NCBI RefSeq assembly: GCF_000718165.1
Contig: NZ_JOEY01000033.1
Location: 140,051-204,050 of the forward strand
Length of the DNA: 64,000 nucleotides
Reading direction: 5' to 3'
Source of the DNA: Streptomyces fulvoviolaceus
GTDB lineage: Bacteria > Actinomycetota > Actinomycetes > Streptomycetales > Streptomycetaceae
Below the pieces are notes generated by a model, which ran no database searches, had not been told where the DNA came from, and saw only the letters and a program-made list of their open reading frames with translations. Both the position numbers and the translations under genes were made by a program. Each line of letters begins with the position of its first letter. The stretch's first letter is position 1. This document shows positions 50,297-58,945 of the stretch, one piece after another.

Positions 50297-51672
50297 CATC
50301 CGGCACCCGCACCGCCTTCGTCGCAGCCCTCCTGCTCGCCGTCACCGCCCTGCCCGCCACAACCGCCGCCTCGGCGGACACGACCCACATCGACGGCCAA
50401 CTCCCCTCGGGCGCCGCGTACACGATGGACGTGCCCGCCGACTGGAACGGCACCGTCCTGCTCTTCAGCCACGGCTACCGCCCCCAGGGCTCCCCCAACC
50501 CCGCCCAGAACGGCCCGAACGACGCCACCAAGGCCCTCCTGCTCGACGGCGGCTACGCCCTCATCGGCTCCTCCTACGCCACCACCGGCTGGGCGGTGAC
50601 GGACGCGGTGCCCGACCAGCTCGCCACCCTCTCCGTCTTCAAGGACCGCTTCGGGACGGCCGAACGCACCATCGCCTGGGGCCAGTCGTACGGCGGACTC
50701 GTCACCACCGCCCTCGCCGAACGCGCCCCGCAGCGCATCGACGGCTCCCTCGCCATGTGCGGTCTCGTCCACGGCGGCGTCGCCAACTGGAACAACACCC
50801 TCGACCCGGCCTTCGCCGTCAAGACGCTCCTCGCGCCCGGCTCCGACGTCCCACTGGCGGACTTCGCGGACCAGGCGGCCGCCACCAACGCGTCCAACAC
50901 CCTGGCGGCCGCGGTGGATTCGGCACAGACGACGGCCGAGGGGCGGGCCCGCGTCGCGCTCGCCGCCGCCCTGCACAACATCCCGGTCTGGAACGACCCG
51001 TCCCAGACCCGGCCCGCCGAGACCGACTGGGACGCCCAGCAGGCCAACCAGTACACGGCACTCAAGGGCCTGCTCCAGGTCCCCGCGTTCAGCTGGCGGC
51101 TGGAGGCCGAGACCCGGGCGGGCGGCAACATGTCCTGGAACACCGGCGTCGACTACGCGAAACTCCTCGGCCAGTCCTCCGTCCGCAAGGAGGTCACCGA
51201 GCTGTACAAGAAGGCCGGCCTCTCCCTGCACAAGGACCTCGCGACACTGAATCGCGCCCCACGCGTCAGCGCCGACCCGTCCGCCGTCGCGTGGATGAGC
51301 GGCACGAGCGCCTTCACGGGCAAGCTGACCAAGCCACAGTTGGACATCCACACCACCGGCGACGCCCTGGTCCCGGTCCAGACGGAAAGCGCGCTGAAGC
51401 GGGCGGTCACCGCAGCCGTTTCCGCTCCCCTGCTCCGCCAGGCGTACGTCGACAACGCCGGCCACTGCACCTTCAGCGCCGGCGAGCAGGTGGCCGCCCT
51501 GCACACACTGGAGGCCCGCCTGGACACCGGCAAGTGGACCGGCACCGACCCCGGCACCCTCAACTCCCGTGCCACGGCGGCCGATCCGACGTCCGCCGCC
51601 CGCTACGTCACGTACCACCCCACCCCCTACCTGCGGCCGTACGACCTCGCCCACCCCACCGACGGACAGTGA
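50293..51672 (+). CDS. secreted alpha/beta hydrolase
   Basis: 459 residues. A signal peptide (LLLAVTALPATTAASA) precedes a hydrolase fold: oxyanion region LLFSHGYRPQG, nucleophile elbow AWGQSYGGLVT (Ser), and a late His in NAGHCTF, with an Asp in HTTGDALVPV. This is an esterase- or peptidase-like exoenzyme. Overlap with the importer gene suggests it releases the imported molecule from a larger ester or peptide outside the cell. Substrate unknown. Confidence 0.85.
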   Translation: MTSGTRTAFVAALLLAVTALPATTAASADTTHIDGQLPSGAAYTMDVPADWNGTVLLFSHGYRPQGSPNPAQNGPNDATKALLLDGGYALIGSSYATTGWAVTDAVPDQLATLSVFKDRFGTAERTIAWGQSYGGLVTTALAERAPQRIDGSLAMCGLVHGGVANWNNTLDPAFAVKTLLAPGSDVPLADFADQAAATNASNTLAAAVDSAQTTAEGRARVALAAALHNIPVWNDPSQTRPAETDWDAQQANQYTALKGLLQVPAFSWRLEAETRAGGNMSWNTGVDYAKLLGQSSVRKEVTELYKKAGLSLHKDLATLNRAPRVSADPSAVAWMSGTSAFTGKLTKPQLDIHTTGDALVPVQTESALKRAVTAAVSAPLLRQAYVDNAGHCTFSAGEQVAALHTLEARLDTGKWTGTDPGTLNSRATAADPTSAARYVTYHPTPYLRPYDLAHPTDGQ

Positions 51673-51676
51673 CGAG

Positions 51677-51714
51677 GTACGACCGCCCGCCGCGCTCCCG
51701 GCGGGCGGTCGTAC
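51677..51714 (+). terminator. 16-bp perfect hairpin just upstream of the PaaX start
   Basis: GTACGACCGCCCGCCG (51677-51692) pairs with CGGCGGGCGGTCGTAC (51699-51714) around CGCTCC, followed by TCTTTC. It begins 5 bp past the hydrolase stop and ends 10 bp before the PaaX GTG. Confidence 0.85.
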
Positions 51715-51723
51715 TCTTTCCCC

Positions 51724-52584
51724 GTGGAGGACATAGACATCCTGGACACCTCGGACAACGACGTTACGGACGACGGCCCGGCGCCGCGCCCGCAGTCGCT
51801 CATGCTCGCCTTCTTCGGCAACCACGTGCTGGAGCAGGGCGACCTGTGCGTCTACTCGGGCAGCATCATCGACGCACTCGGCCGCGTCGGGGTCGGTGAA
51901 CAGGCCGTACGCTCCACCCTCACCCGCATGGTCAACCGCGGCCTGCTGCGACGCCAACGGGAGGGCCGGCGCATGTACTTCGGCCTCACCCCGCAGGCGG
52001 CCCGCGTCCTGGAGGGCGGCCGTGACCGCATCTGGAAACAAGGTGCCGTCAACGACGACTGGGACGGCTCCTGGACCCTGCTCGCCTTCTCCCTGCCCGA
52101 CTCCTGGAAGCGCCAGCGCCACGACCTGCGTTCACGGCTGGCCTGGTCGGGCTTCGGCGCGCTGTACAGCGGGCTGTGGATCGCGCCGGGACATGTCGAC
52201 GTCTCCTCCGTCGTCTCGGAACTCGGCCTGTCCGCCCACGTCAAGATCTTCCACTCCGTGGCCGACGTGGCCACGGACATCGGCACCATGATCAGCGACA
52301 CCTGGGACCTCGAGAGCATCGCCGCCCGCTACGTCTCCTTCGACAAGCGCTGGACCGCCCACCTGAGCGCCGGTTCCGGCGAGGACCCGATCGGCACCCG
52401 CCTGCGCCTGGTCAGCGAGTGGCTCTGGACCATCCGCGCCGACCCTAGGCTCCCGGCCCGCCACCTCCCACCCGAGTGGCCGGCCCGGCCCGCCCAGGAG
52501 ACCTTCCGACGGGTCGCGGAACAGACGGCGGCGCCTGCGAATTCGATGGCACGGGAGCTGCTGGAGACGGCGCCGCTGGAGTAG
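51724..52584 (+). CDS. PaaX-family transcriptional regulator
   Basis: 286 residues from GTG 51724, which lacks a ribosome-binding site because a hairpin occupies its leader; leaderless initiation is possible. The N-terminal winged HTH (SLMLAFFGNHVLEQGDLCVY, GEQAVRSTLTRMVNRGLL) and the C-terminal PaaX region (WSGFGALYSGLWIAP) identify the family, whose prototype represses phenylacetate degradation via phenylacetyl-CoA. Here it follows a transporter/hydrolase operon, a likely target. Confidence 0.9.
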   Translation: MEDIDILDTSDNDVTDDGPAPRPQSLMLAFFGNHVLEQGDLCVYSGSIIDALGRVGVGEQAVRSTLTRMVNRGLLRRQREGRRMYFGLTPQAARVLEGGRDRIWKQGAVNDDWDGSWTLLAFSLPDSWKRQRHDLRSRLAWSGFGALYSGLWIAPGHVDVSSVVSELGLSAHVKIFHSVADVATDIGTMISDTWDLESIAARYVSFDKRWTAHLSAGSGEDPIGTRLRLVSEWLWTIRADPRLPARHLPPEWPARPAQETFRRVAEQTAAPANSMARELLETAPLE

Positions 52585-52630
52585 GCATCTCAGCGGCCTC
52601 GGTGAACTCCGGTGCGGTATCGCGCTCCCC

Positions 52631-52725
52631 AAGGGGCGCGGGGCTGTGTCGACATGCGGCGCCGCCGCGTGGGCGCGACCAGCCCCCACCGGCCCGCGGG
52701 TTCGACACCGCGCTCCCAGCGGAGC
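52631..52725. repeat. Streptomyces intergenic repeat, long copy
   Basis: AAGGGGCGCGGGG, a middle insert with GCGGCGCCGCCGC, then GCGCGACCAGCCCCCACCGG and a distal CCAGCGGAGC. The same head, tail and distal block occur at 55022-55092 without the middle insert. It fills the space between PaaX and the DUF3515 gene. Confidence 0.75.
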
Positions 52726-52727
52726 AC

Positions 52728-53237
52728 TCAGGCCACCGGCTGGGGTACGTCCTCGTCCCCGATGCACTCCGCGGTCTGCGCGATCGGCTTCACGGCACGG
52801 CTCAGCTCCACCAGGACCTCGTCGATGCCGGCGACCCGGTCGGAGATCCTGACCTCTACGGCGGGATCGCGGCCGTAGGTGACGAGGACCTTGCTGCCGC
52901 CCCGGGACGTCGCGTCCCGCCACACCCAGTCGACGTCGTCGATGTCGATACACGCCTCGACCGTCGGCTCGGGCGGGTTGAGGCCGCAGCGGAGGGTCAC
53001 CGCTCCGTCGCCCCAGACGGCGACACCGGCCATGGAGACGGTCGCGCGCCGCTGGCCGCCCAGGCCGGACGGGTAGCCCTTGGCGATACGCGCGCACTCC
53101 GGGGCGTCGGCCCGGGGCGCGGGCTGGACACCGAAGGAGGGTGAGTCGACTTCGTGCACGACGAGAGCCGCCCCTACGACCAGTCCGGCGACGGCGAGGG
53201 TCAGAGCGACCCGCCTTCTGTGCGGACGGATGTCCAT
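52728..53237 (-). CDS. DUF3515-family membrane-anchored protein
   Basis: 169 residues from ATG 53237, with GGGGGAG five bases upstream. An N-terminal helix (VALTLAVAGLVVGAALVV) is followed by the domain containing APECARIAKGYPSGLGGQ, VAVWGDGAVTLRCGLNPP and TYGRDPAVEVRISDRVAG. Conserved cysteines in ECARI, LRCGL, ACIDI and AECIGD suggest two disulfides outside the membrane. DUF3515 is widely conserved in actinobacteria; its role is unknown. Confidence 0.88.
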   Translation of the reverse strand: MDIRPHRRRVALTLAVAGLVVGAALVVHEVDSPSFGVQPAPRADAPECARIAKGYPSGLGGQRRATVSMAGVAVWGDGAVTLRCGLNPPEPTVEACIDIDDVDWVWRDATSRGGSKVLVTYGRDPAVEVRISDRVAGIDEVLVELSRAVKPIAQTAECIGDEDVPQPVA

Positions 53238-53344
53238 CATCACTCCCCCATGATCGTCTGTCTTGACCGTAGCTGGCCCTCCCAGGACCCCCGCCGCCGC
53301 CCCGAGGCCACCCACCGTTCACGTCCTCCGCAAACGATGCGCCC

Positions 53345-54697
53345 ATGAGACGCACGCCCGCCCTGGCCGCCCTCGGCCTCGCCGCCCTTCTGGCGGCCCC
53401 GCTGCCCGCGCACGCTGCAGCGGAGCACCACAGCACCAGCACCGACACCGTTCTCGGGTCGAAGGCTCCGTACGAGCCCGAGCAGAACCCGCGCACCTAC
53501 CAGCAGGCCCCCGCCGGCTTCGCCCCCGTCTTCACCGAGAACGTGTCCCGGCACGGCTCCCGCTCCGCCACCGACAGCGAGGACGGGGACCTGATCCTGG
53601 CGCTGCTGAAGAAGGCGGACGGCGAGGGTCAACTCACCGCCAAGGGCCGGGAGTTGGGACCCAAGGTACAGGCGCTGCTCGACGCGATGAGCACCGTGGG
53701 TTACGGCAACCTCAGCGCGCGCGGCAAGCAGGAGATGCACGACACGGCCGTACGGCTGGCCAAGCGGCTGCCCGGCCTGTTCCAGCAGATCGCCAAGGAC
53801 AAGGAGTCCATCGACGTCGTCAGCTCCGGACAGGGGCGGGCCGTCGACAGCGGGAACCAGTTCGTCACCGGTCTCACCGACACCGACCCGGCGCTGAAGC
53901 CGCTGATCGGGGCGACCCGCACGGACAAGGACCTGCTCTACTTCCACAAGGCGGCCGGTGGCGCGGCGTACCGCGACTACATCGACAACGACGAGCGCCT
54001 GGCGAGCACCCTCAAGAGCATCACGGACCAGCCCGCGACCGACCGCGCCGCCCGCCGCGTACTGAAGAAGCTCTTCAAGGACGACTTCGTCGACGCTCTC
54101 GCGAAGGACGACCGGGTCGCCGCCGCCGAGGCCGTCTACAACCTCTACGCCATCGCCCCCGCCATGGTCCAGGAGAGCCCGGGCGGCAAGGGGTGGGGCA
54201 TGGAGCGGTACATCTCGCTGAAGGACGCCGCCTGGTTCGGCTACCTCGGTGACGCCGAGGACTTCTACGAGAAGGGGCCGGGCTTCGCCGACAGCGACAT
54301 CACCTACAAGATGGCCGACGTCCTCCTCGACGACCTCTTCAAGCAGGTCGAGGCCAAGCGCGACGGCACCAGCGACCTGGGCGCCGAACTCCGCTTCACC
54401 CACGCCGAGGAGATCATCCCGCTGGCCGCGCTGATGGGCCTGCCGGGCAGCACGCAGGGGGTCACCACCGAGCAGCCGTACACCTACGCCACCAACGCAT
54501 GGCGGGGCGCGAACGTGGCACCGCTCGGCGCGAACATCCAGTGGGACGTCTTCCGCAAGGGCGACACCTACCTCGTGCGGATGCTCTACAACGAGAAGGA
54601 GACGGCGTTCAAGGCGGGCTGCCGGCCGATCTCCAAGGGCAGCAAGTTCTACGACCTGAACGAGCTGGAGCGCTGCTTCGGGCGTACGACCTCCTGA
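53345..54697 (+). CDS. secreted MINPP-type histidine acid phosphatase
   Basis: 450 residues with a signal peptide (LAALGLAALLAAPLPAHA). The catalytic histidine motif is FTENVSRHGSRSA, and the proton donor region is RFTHAEEIIPLAAL (HAE in place of HD, as in multiple inositol polyphosphate phosphatases). One Cys pair lies near the C-terminus (AGCRPI, ERCFG). It should remove phosphates from phytate or similar substrates outside the cell. It stands alone. Confidence 0.9.
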   Translation: MRRTPALAALGLAALLAAPLPAHAAAEHHSTSTDTVLGSKAPYEPEQNPRTYQQAPAGFAPVFTENVSRHGSRSATDSEDGDLILALLKKADGEGQLTAKGRELGPKVQALLDAMSTVGYGNLSARGKQEMHDTAVRLAKRLPGLFQQIAKDKESIDVVSSGQGRAVDSGNQFVTGLTDTDPALKPLIGATRTDKDLLYFHKAAGGAAYRDYIDNDERLASTLKSITDQPATDRAARRVLKKLFKDDFVDALAKDDRVAAAEAVYNLYAIAPAMVQESPGGKGWGMERYISLKDAAWFGYLGDAEDFYEKGPGFADSDITYKMADVLLDDLFKQVEAKRDGTSDLGAELRFTHAEEIIPLAALMGLPGSTQGVTTEQPYTYATNAWRGANVAPLGANIQWDVFRKGDTYLVRMLYNEKETAFKAGCRPISKGSKFYDLNELERCFGRTTS

Positions 54698-54713
54698 CGC
54701 GGCCAGCGCCGCG

Positions 54714-54966
54714 TCAGCGCCCTCCGGCCCGGGCCAGGGCTTCCTCGGCCCGGCCGCCGGCGGCAGGTCGGTGATCAGGTCGACGGCCTCGCCGCCCACA
54801 CCGGCAACGGAGAGATACGGCCCCGGGACTGGTCGGCCCGGTAGGCCTGTCGGGCGTCGTCGGGGTACGCGGCGAGCTCCGCTTCACGCGCCTCGGCAGT
54901 AGCCTGGAACCGGGAGCCGGCCAGCGCGCCGGCCGCCCCCAGCACCAGGGCGGCGGCCATCCGCAA
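54714..54966 (-). pseudogene. decayed small gene with two frameshifts
   Basis: The minus-strand frame begins RMAAALVLGAAGALAGSRFQ and continues ATAEAREAELAAYPDDARQA up to RGRISPLPV. Shifting frame near 54800 gives GGEAVDLITDLP, and again near 54765 gives AAGGRAEEALARAGGR ending at TGA 54714. The pieces join into one small membrane-anchored coiled-coil protein. Family not recognised. Confidence 0.5.
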
Positions 54967-55021
54967 TCCCTCCGACCGCTAAGCGGGTCCGGCAAAGTCC
55001 AGTGCGGTTCTGCAGCGCCTC

Positions 55022-55092
55022 AAAGGGGCGCGGGGAACTGCGCGACCAGCCCCCACCGGCCCGCGGCCAACGAACCGCCCAACCAGCGGAGC
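55022..55092. repeat. Streptomyces intergenic repeat, short copy
   Basis: AAAGGGGCGCGGGG followed directly by AACTGCGCGACCAGCCCCCA and CCGGCCCGCGG, then a distal CCAGCGGAGC. Compared with the copy at 52631 the central inverted segment is missing. It sits exactly where homology of the nitronate monooxygenase gene ends. Confidence 0.75.
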
Positions 55093-55398
55093 GCTTGGCT
55101 CCGGATCCCCGAAGGACAGCATGACCGCCCGCGGACCGTACTCCAGCGCGTGCTCCACCGCCCGCACCTCGGTCTGCCAGGTCAGGAACCCGACACCCCA
55201 CGGCTTCCCGGCACCGGACACGAGCGGCAACTCCCGGTCCAGCAGCTCCCGTTCACCGCCCCCGACGCCCACCAGCCCCAGCCCGCCGCCCCGCGATACG
55301 GCCGCCGCCAGCGCACCCCCGGCCGATCCACCCATCGGCGCCAAGGCGATCGGATGCCGTACCCCGAACAGTTCCGTGAACGCCGTCGACAACGTCAC
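55093..55398 (-). pseudogene. 5' fragment of a nitronate monooxygenase, truncated at a repeat
   Basis: From GTG 55398, which overlaps the M20 peptidase stop by 4 bp, the frame encodes LFGVRHPIALAPMGGSAGGA, GGLGLVGVGGG and AVEHALEYGPRAVMLSFGDP, the FMN-barrel start of 2-nitropropane dioxygenase-like enzymes. After about 100 residues the sequence becomes the intergenic repeat, so roughly two thirds of the protein is gone. The gene was evidently downstream in the peptidase operon. Confidence 0.75.
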
Positions 55399-56657
55399 TT
55401 CACCCCCACCTCCCGCAGCACCGTGACCGCCAACGTCCGGGCCACCTCCACGACTTCCCGGACGGACACCCGCTCACGCGGACTGTGCGCCACGCCGATG
55501 TCCCCCGGCCCGAACTGCAGCGCGGGAATCCCGGCCCCGGCGTAAAGCCTCAAGTCGCTGCCGTACGGCGCCCCACGCTCCCTGAGACGCGTGCCACCGA
55601 CGTCCAGGTGCGCGCCCCGGATCACGTCCGGCAACGGATGCCCCTCCGGCAGCCGCCCACTCGCGAACTGCCCACCCGGCCACGTCACGACCGCCGGGTG
55701 CTCCCGCAGCCAGGCATCCCCGTCACACACCTCGGCCACACACCGCTCGAAGGCGGCCCGCACCACCGCCGGCTCCTCCCCCAGCCGCACCCCCAACCGC
55801 CCCTCCGCGACGAGCAGATCGGGCACGCTGCTGGCCCAGTCGCCCGAGCGCACCGTCCCCACCGACAGCGCGTACGGGATCGGATACTCGGCCATCAACG
55901 GGTGCGGATCCCGGTTCCGTTCCGACTCCAGCCGACCGAGCGCCCGATGCAACGGCACGTACGCGTCGATCGCGCTCACGCCCTCCTCCCGCGAACTGGC
56001 GTGCGCGGCCTTGCCGTTCACGGTGATCCGAAAGGTCAACGCACCCGCGTTGGCGGTGACGAGCGTCCCGGAGGTCGGCTCGCCGATGACGCACACATCA
56101 CCGCCGTATCCCCGCTGCAAGGTCCCGAAGGCCCCCAGCCCCCCGTCCTCCTCACCCACCACGAAGTGAGCGGCCACCCGCCCCCGCAGCCGCACCCCAC
56201 TCGCCCGGATCGCCGCCAGCACGGCCAGATGCACCGCCAGCCCGGCCTTCATGTCGCACGCCCCGCGCCCGTGCACGACATCCCCGGTCACCCGGGGCAC
56301 GAACGGATCCCCCTCCCACGCGGCGAGATCCCCCGGCGGTACGACGTCCACGTGCCCCTGCAACACGAAGACGGGCCCGTCACCGCCCCGCGCCGTCTCG
56401 CCCACCAGCCCCCACGCCTCGTCGCGCGGCGCCTCCGCCCCCGGAAAGTCGGGGTGCGCGAGCAGCGCGGGCAGCTCCATGGACCACAGGTCGACATCGA
56501 GCCCGAGCCGCTCCAGCCGCCCGGCCAGCTGATGCTGAAGCTCCGACTCGGCCGCGCTCCCGGTCACGCTCGGGATCGCGATCAGCTCCAGCAGTGTCCG
56601 GGCAACGGCCCCCTCGTCGATCTCCGCCAGTACGGCGGCCTCCTGATCACTGAGCAC
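55395..56657 (-). CDS. M20-family metallopeptidase (ArgE/DapE-like)
   Basis: 420 residues. The dinuclear metal site is visible: GHVDVVPPG, HGRGACDMKAG, VGEEDGG with the catalytic Glu, and GEPTSG, with a late His in GVAHSPRERV. The lid domain contains KAAHASSREEGVSAI. The family deacetylates or cleaves small amino-acid amides. The substrate is not evident. It precedes the truncated nitronate monooxygenase on the same strand. Confidence 0.92.
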   Translation of the reverse strand: MLSDQEAAVLAEIDEGAVARTLLELIAIPSVTGSAAESELQHQLAGRLERLGLDVDLWSMELPALLAHPDFPGAEAPRDEAWGLVGETARGGDGPVFVLQGHVDVVPPGDLAAWEGDPFVPRVTGDVVHGRGACDMKAGLAVHLAVLAAIRASGVRLRGRVAAHFVVGEEDGGLGAFGTLQRGYGGDVCVIGEPTSGTLVTANAGALTFRITVNGKAAHASSREEGVSAIDAYVPLHRALGRLESERNRDPHPLMAEYPIPYALSVGTVRSGDWASSVPDLLVAEGRLGVRLGEEPAVVRAAFERCVAEVCDGDAWLREHPAVVTWPGGQFASGRLPEGHPLPDVIRGAHLDVGGTRLRERGAPYGSDLRLYAGAGIPALQFGPGDIGVAHSPRERVSVREVVEVARTLAVTVLREVGVK

Positions 56658-56690
56658 GCGTCCATCCCTTCCCCGAACGGCCGGGGCGCC

Positions 56691-58118
56691 TCAGGACCCC
56701 CCACCCACAGTGAACCCGATCACCACCCCGCCGCCCTCCCGCGGATACGCGAACGGCGCACCCCCATGCGCCAGCGCGACCTCCCGCACGATGGACAGCC
56801 CCAGTCCCGACCCCGGCAACGAGCGTGCGTCGGCGGCCCGGTAGAAGCGGTCGAAGACACGGACGAGGTCGGCGTCCGCGATACCGGGCCCCCGGTCGAG
56901 GACCTCGACACGCACCGTCCCCGACCGGGCGGGCCCGGCCACCGTGATCTCGATCGGTGCGGTGCCGTCGCGGTCGAACTTGGCCGCGTTCTCGACGAGG
57001 TTGGAGATCGCCCGCTGAAGCATCCCCGGCCGCCCGTCGGTGCTCGTGTCACCGCTCGCGTGGATGACGACCACCCGCCCGGTACGCCGCCGGGACAGCC
57101 CCGCGACGTCCTCGGCGAGGTCCGCGAGATCGACCCGCTGCGGCGGCTCGGTGTCGGACTGCCCGGCCGCGAGGTCGACCAACTCGTTGACGAGGTCGGT
57201 CAGTTCGCGGGCCTCCTGGCTCAGATCGGCCACCAGCTCGTCCCGGGTGGACGGCGGCAGTTCGTCGATCCGCCGCAGCAGCGAGATGTTCGTACGCAGC
57301 GAAGTGAGCGGCGTCCGCAGCTCGTGCCCCGCGTCCTGCACCAGCCGCCGCTGGTCCTCCTCCGACTGGGCCAGCCGCCCCAGCATCCGGTCGAAGGCCC
57401 GCCCCAGCCGCCCCACCTCGTCGTACCCCGTGACCGGCACCTCGATCCCGAGCCGCCGCGTACGGGCGACGTCCTCGGCCGCCGACGTGAGGATCACCAG
57501 CCGGCGAGTGATCCGCCGGGCCAGCCACCATCCGAACAGCCCGGCCGCGATCACGACCGCGACCATGAGGCTCAACGTCCGCTGCTGGAGCGCCCGCAGC
57601 AGATCCTCGGTGTCGCTGAACTCCTGCGCGACCTGCACGGCCCCCCGGCCACCCCCCAGCGAGACGGTGGCGACACGGTAGACGTCGTCACCGACGCCGA
57701 CCTCCTTGTGCACGGTCATCCGCCCGGCGGTGCCGTCGAGAGCGATCCGCTTGTCGGCAGCACGGACCGGCAACCCCGGCTGCCCGGGATCGACGACCGC
57801 GCCGTCCGGCCCGAGCACCTGCACGTCCGTACGGGCCGGCCGTACGAGATCGTGCCCGGGCGCGGACGACGAGAAGTCCTCCGTCGTCATCTTGTGCTGC
57901 CGCACCTCGTCCCGCAGATCCTGCACGACCTGGTCGAACACGGACTCCTGGTCCACCCGGACGAGCCGGGCGGCGGCGCCGTAGGAGAGCACACCGACGA
58001 GGACGGTCACGGCGGCGGTGACCGCGGCGAACGAGACGGCGAAGGTGGTCCGCAGAGACAGCAGCCGAGGCCGCGGCCGGGCCCAGATCCGGGCCCACCG
58101 CCGCGCCAGGCGCCCCAC
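56691..58118 (-). CDS. sensor histidine kinase
   Basis: 475 residues from GTG 58118, directly after the regulator TGA. A first helix (FAVSFAAVTAAVTVLVGVLS), an extracytoplasmic sensor of about 140 residues, a second helix (LMVAVVIAAGLFGWWLARRI), HAMP, the H-box [15 protein letters not shown], and N, D and G boxes (NLVENAAKF, DRGPGIA, GSGLGLSIV) are present. It resembles MprB/CseC-like envelope sensors. Confidence 0.94.
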   Translation of the reverse strand: MGRLARRWARIWARPRPRLLSLRTTFAVSFAAVTAAVTVLVGVLSYGAAARLVRVDQESVFDQVVQDLRDEVRQHKMTTEDFSSSAPGHDLVRPARTDVQVLGPDGAVVDPGQPGLPVRAADKRIALDGTAGRMTVHKEVGVGDDVYRVATVSLGGGRGAVQVAQEFSDTEDLLRALQQRTLSLMVAVVIAAGLFGWWLARRITRRLVILTSAAEDVARTRRLGIEVPVTGYDEVGRLGRAFDRMLGRLAQSEEDQRRLVQDAGHELRTPLTSLRTNISLLRRIDELPPSTRDELVADLSQEARELTDLVNELVDLAAGQSDTEPPQRVDLADLAEDVAGLSRRRTGRVVVIHASGDTSTDGRPGMLQRAISNLVENAAKFDRDGTAPIEITVAGPARSGTVRVEVLDRGPGIADADLVRVFDRFYRAADARSLPGSGLGLSIVREVALAHGGAPFAYPREGGGVVIGFTVGGGS

Positions 58119-58847
58119 TCAGTCCTCCCGCAGCACGTAACCCACGCCGCGCACCGTGTGGATCAGCTGAGGCGCCCCGGGGTCGTCGAGCTTGCGGCGC
58201 AGATAGCCGACGTAGACGGCGAGGTTCTTGGAGCCGGGCCCGAAGTCATAGCCCCAGATCCGGTCGTAGATGGTGGAGTGGTCGAGCACGATCCCGGCGT
58301 TCCGCACGAGCAGCTCCAGCAGCTCGAACTCGGTACGGGTCAGCTCCAGCTCCCGCCCCGCGCGCCAGGCCCGCCGCGCCTGCACGTCCATCCGCAGCCC
58401 GGCCGCCTCGATCCGCCCCACGGGAACCTCGGGAACGTGCGCCGCCTTGACCGCGGCCTCCGCCGGAGCCATCCCGTCCGGACTGGTCCGACGCAACAGG
58501 GCACGCAACCGGGCGAAGACCTCCTCCACATCGAAGGGCTTCACCACATAGTCGTCGGCGCCCGCGTCCAGTCCCGCGATCCGGTCGGCGGTCTCCACGA
58601 GCGCCGTCAGCATCAGGATCGGCGTACGGTCGCCCTCGGCGCGCAGCACCCGGCAGACCTGCAGCCCGTCGATCCCGGGCATCATCACATCGAGGACCAG
58701 CACGTCCGGTGGCGTCTTGTGGGCCTGCGCCAGCGCCTCGACGCCGTCGGCGACCGCGGTGACCCGGTAACCCTCCAGCGTCAGGGCGCGCTCCAGCGCG
58801 TGACGGATGGCGCGGTCGTCTTCGGCGAGCAGCACGTTTTGGGGCAC
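58119..58847 (-). CDS. OmpR-family response regulator
   Basis: 242 residues from GTG 58847. Receiver: LLAEDDRAIRHA, phospho-Asp in [12 protein letters not shown], Lys in DDYVVKPFDVEE. Winged-helix output: [33 protein letters not shown]. An 11-bp-period direct repeat lies about 60 bp upstream, suggesting autoregulation. Confidence 0.95.
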   Translation of the reverse strand: MPQNVLLAEDDRAIRHALERALTLEGYRVTAVADGVEALAQAHKTPPDVLVLDVMMPGIDGLQVCRVLRAEGDRTPILMLTALVETADRIAGLDAGADDYVVKPFDVEEVFARLRALLRRTSPDGMAPAEAAVKAAHVPEVPVGRIEAAGLRMDVQARRAWRAGRELELTRTEFELLELLVRNAGIVLDHSTIYDRIWGYDFGPGSKNLAVYVGYLRRKLDDPGAPQLIHTVRGVGYVLRED

Positions 58848-58905
58848 GCCCCCAGTCTGCCAAGCCCGCCTCGTCGTACGACGTGATGAGCAGCTCACCG
58901 GGCAC

Positions 58906-58924
58906 CCTTCTTACAGCCTTCTCA
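58906..58924 (-). promoter_or_regulatory. tandem direct repeat CCTTCTTA-CAG-CCTTCTCA
   Basis: Two 8-bp units match at 7 of 8 positions with an 11-bp period (58906-58913 and 58917-58924), upstream of the response-regulator gene. This spacing is typical of OmpR-family DNA-binding sites. Confidence 0.55.
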
Positions 58925-58945
58925 CCCGCCGGAGGGAACGCGCCG

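Noticed and set aside
55485..58886. 1133-codon plus-strand open frame
   Set aside because: Antisense to the M20 peptidase, histidine kinase and response regulator, all with intact catalytic motifs; Pro/Arg/His-rich shadow.
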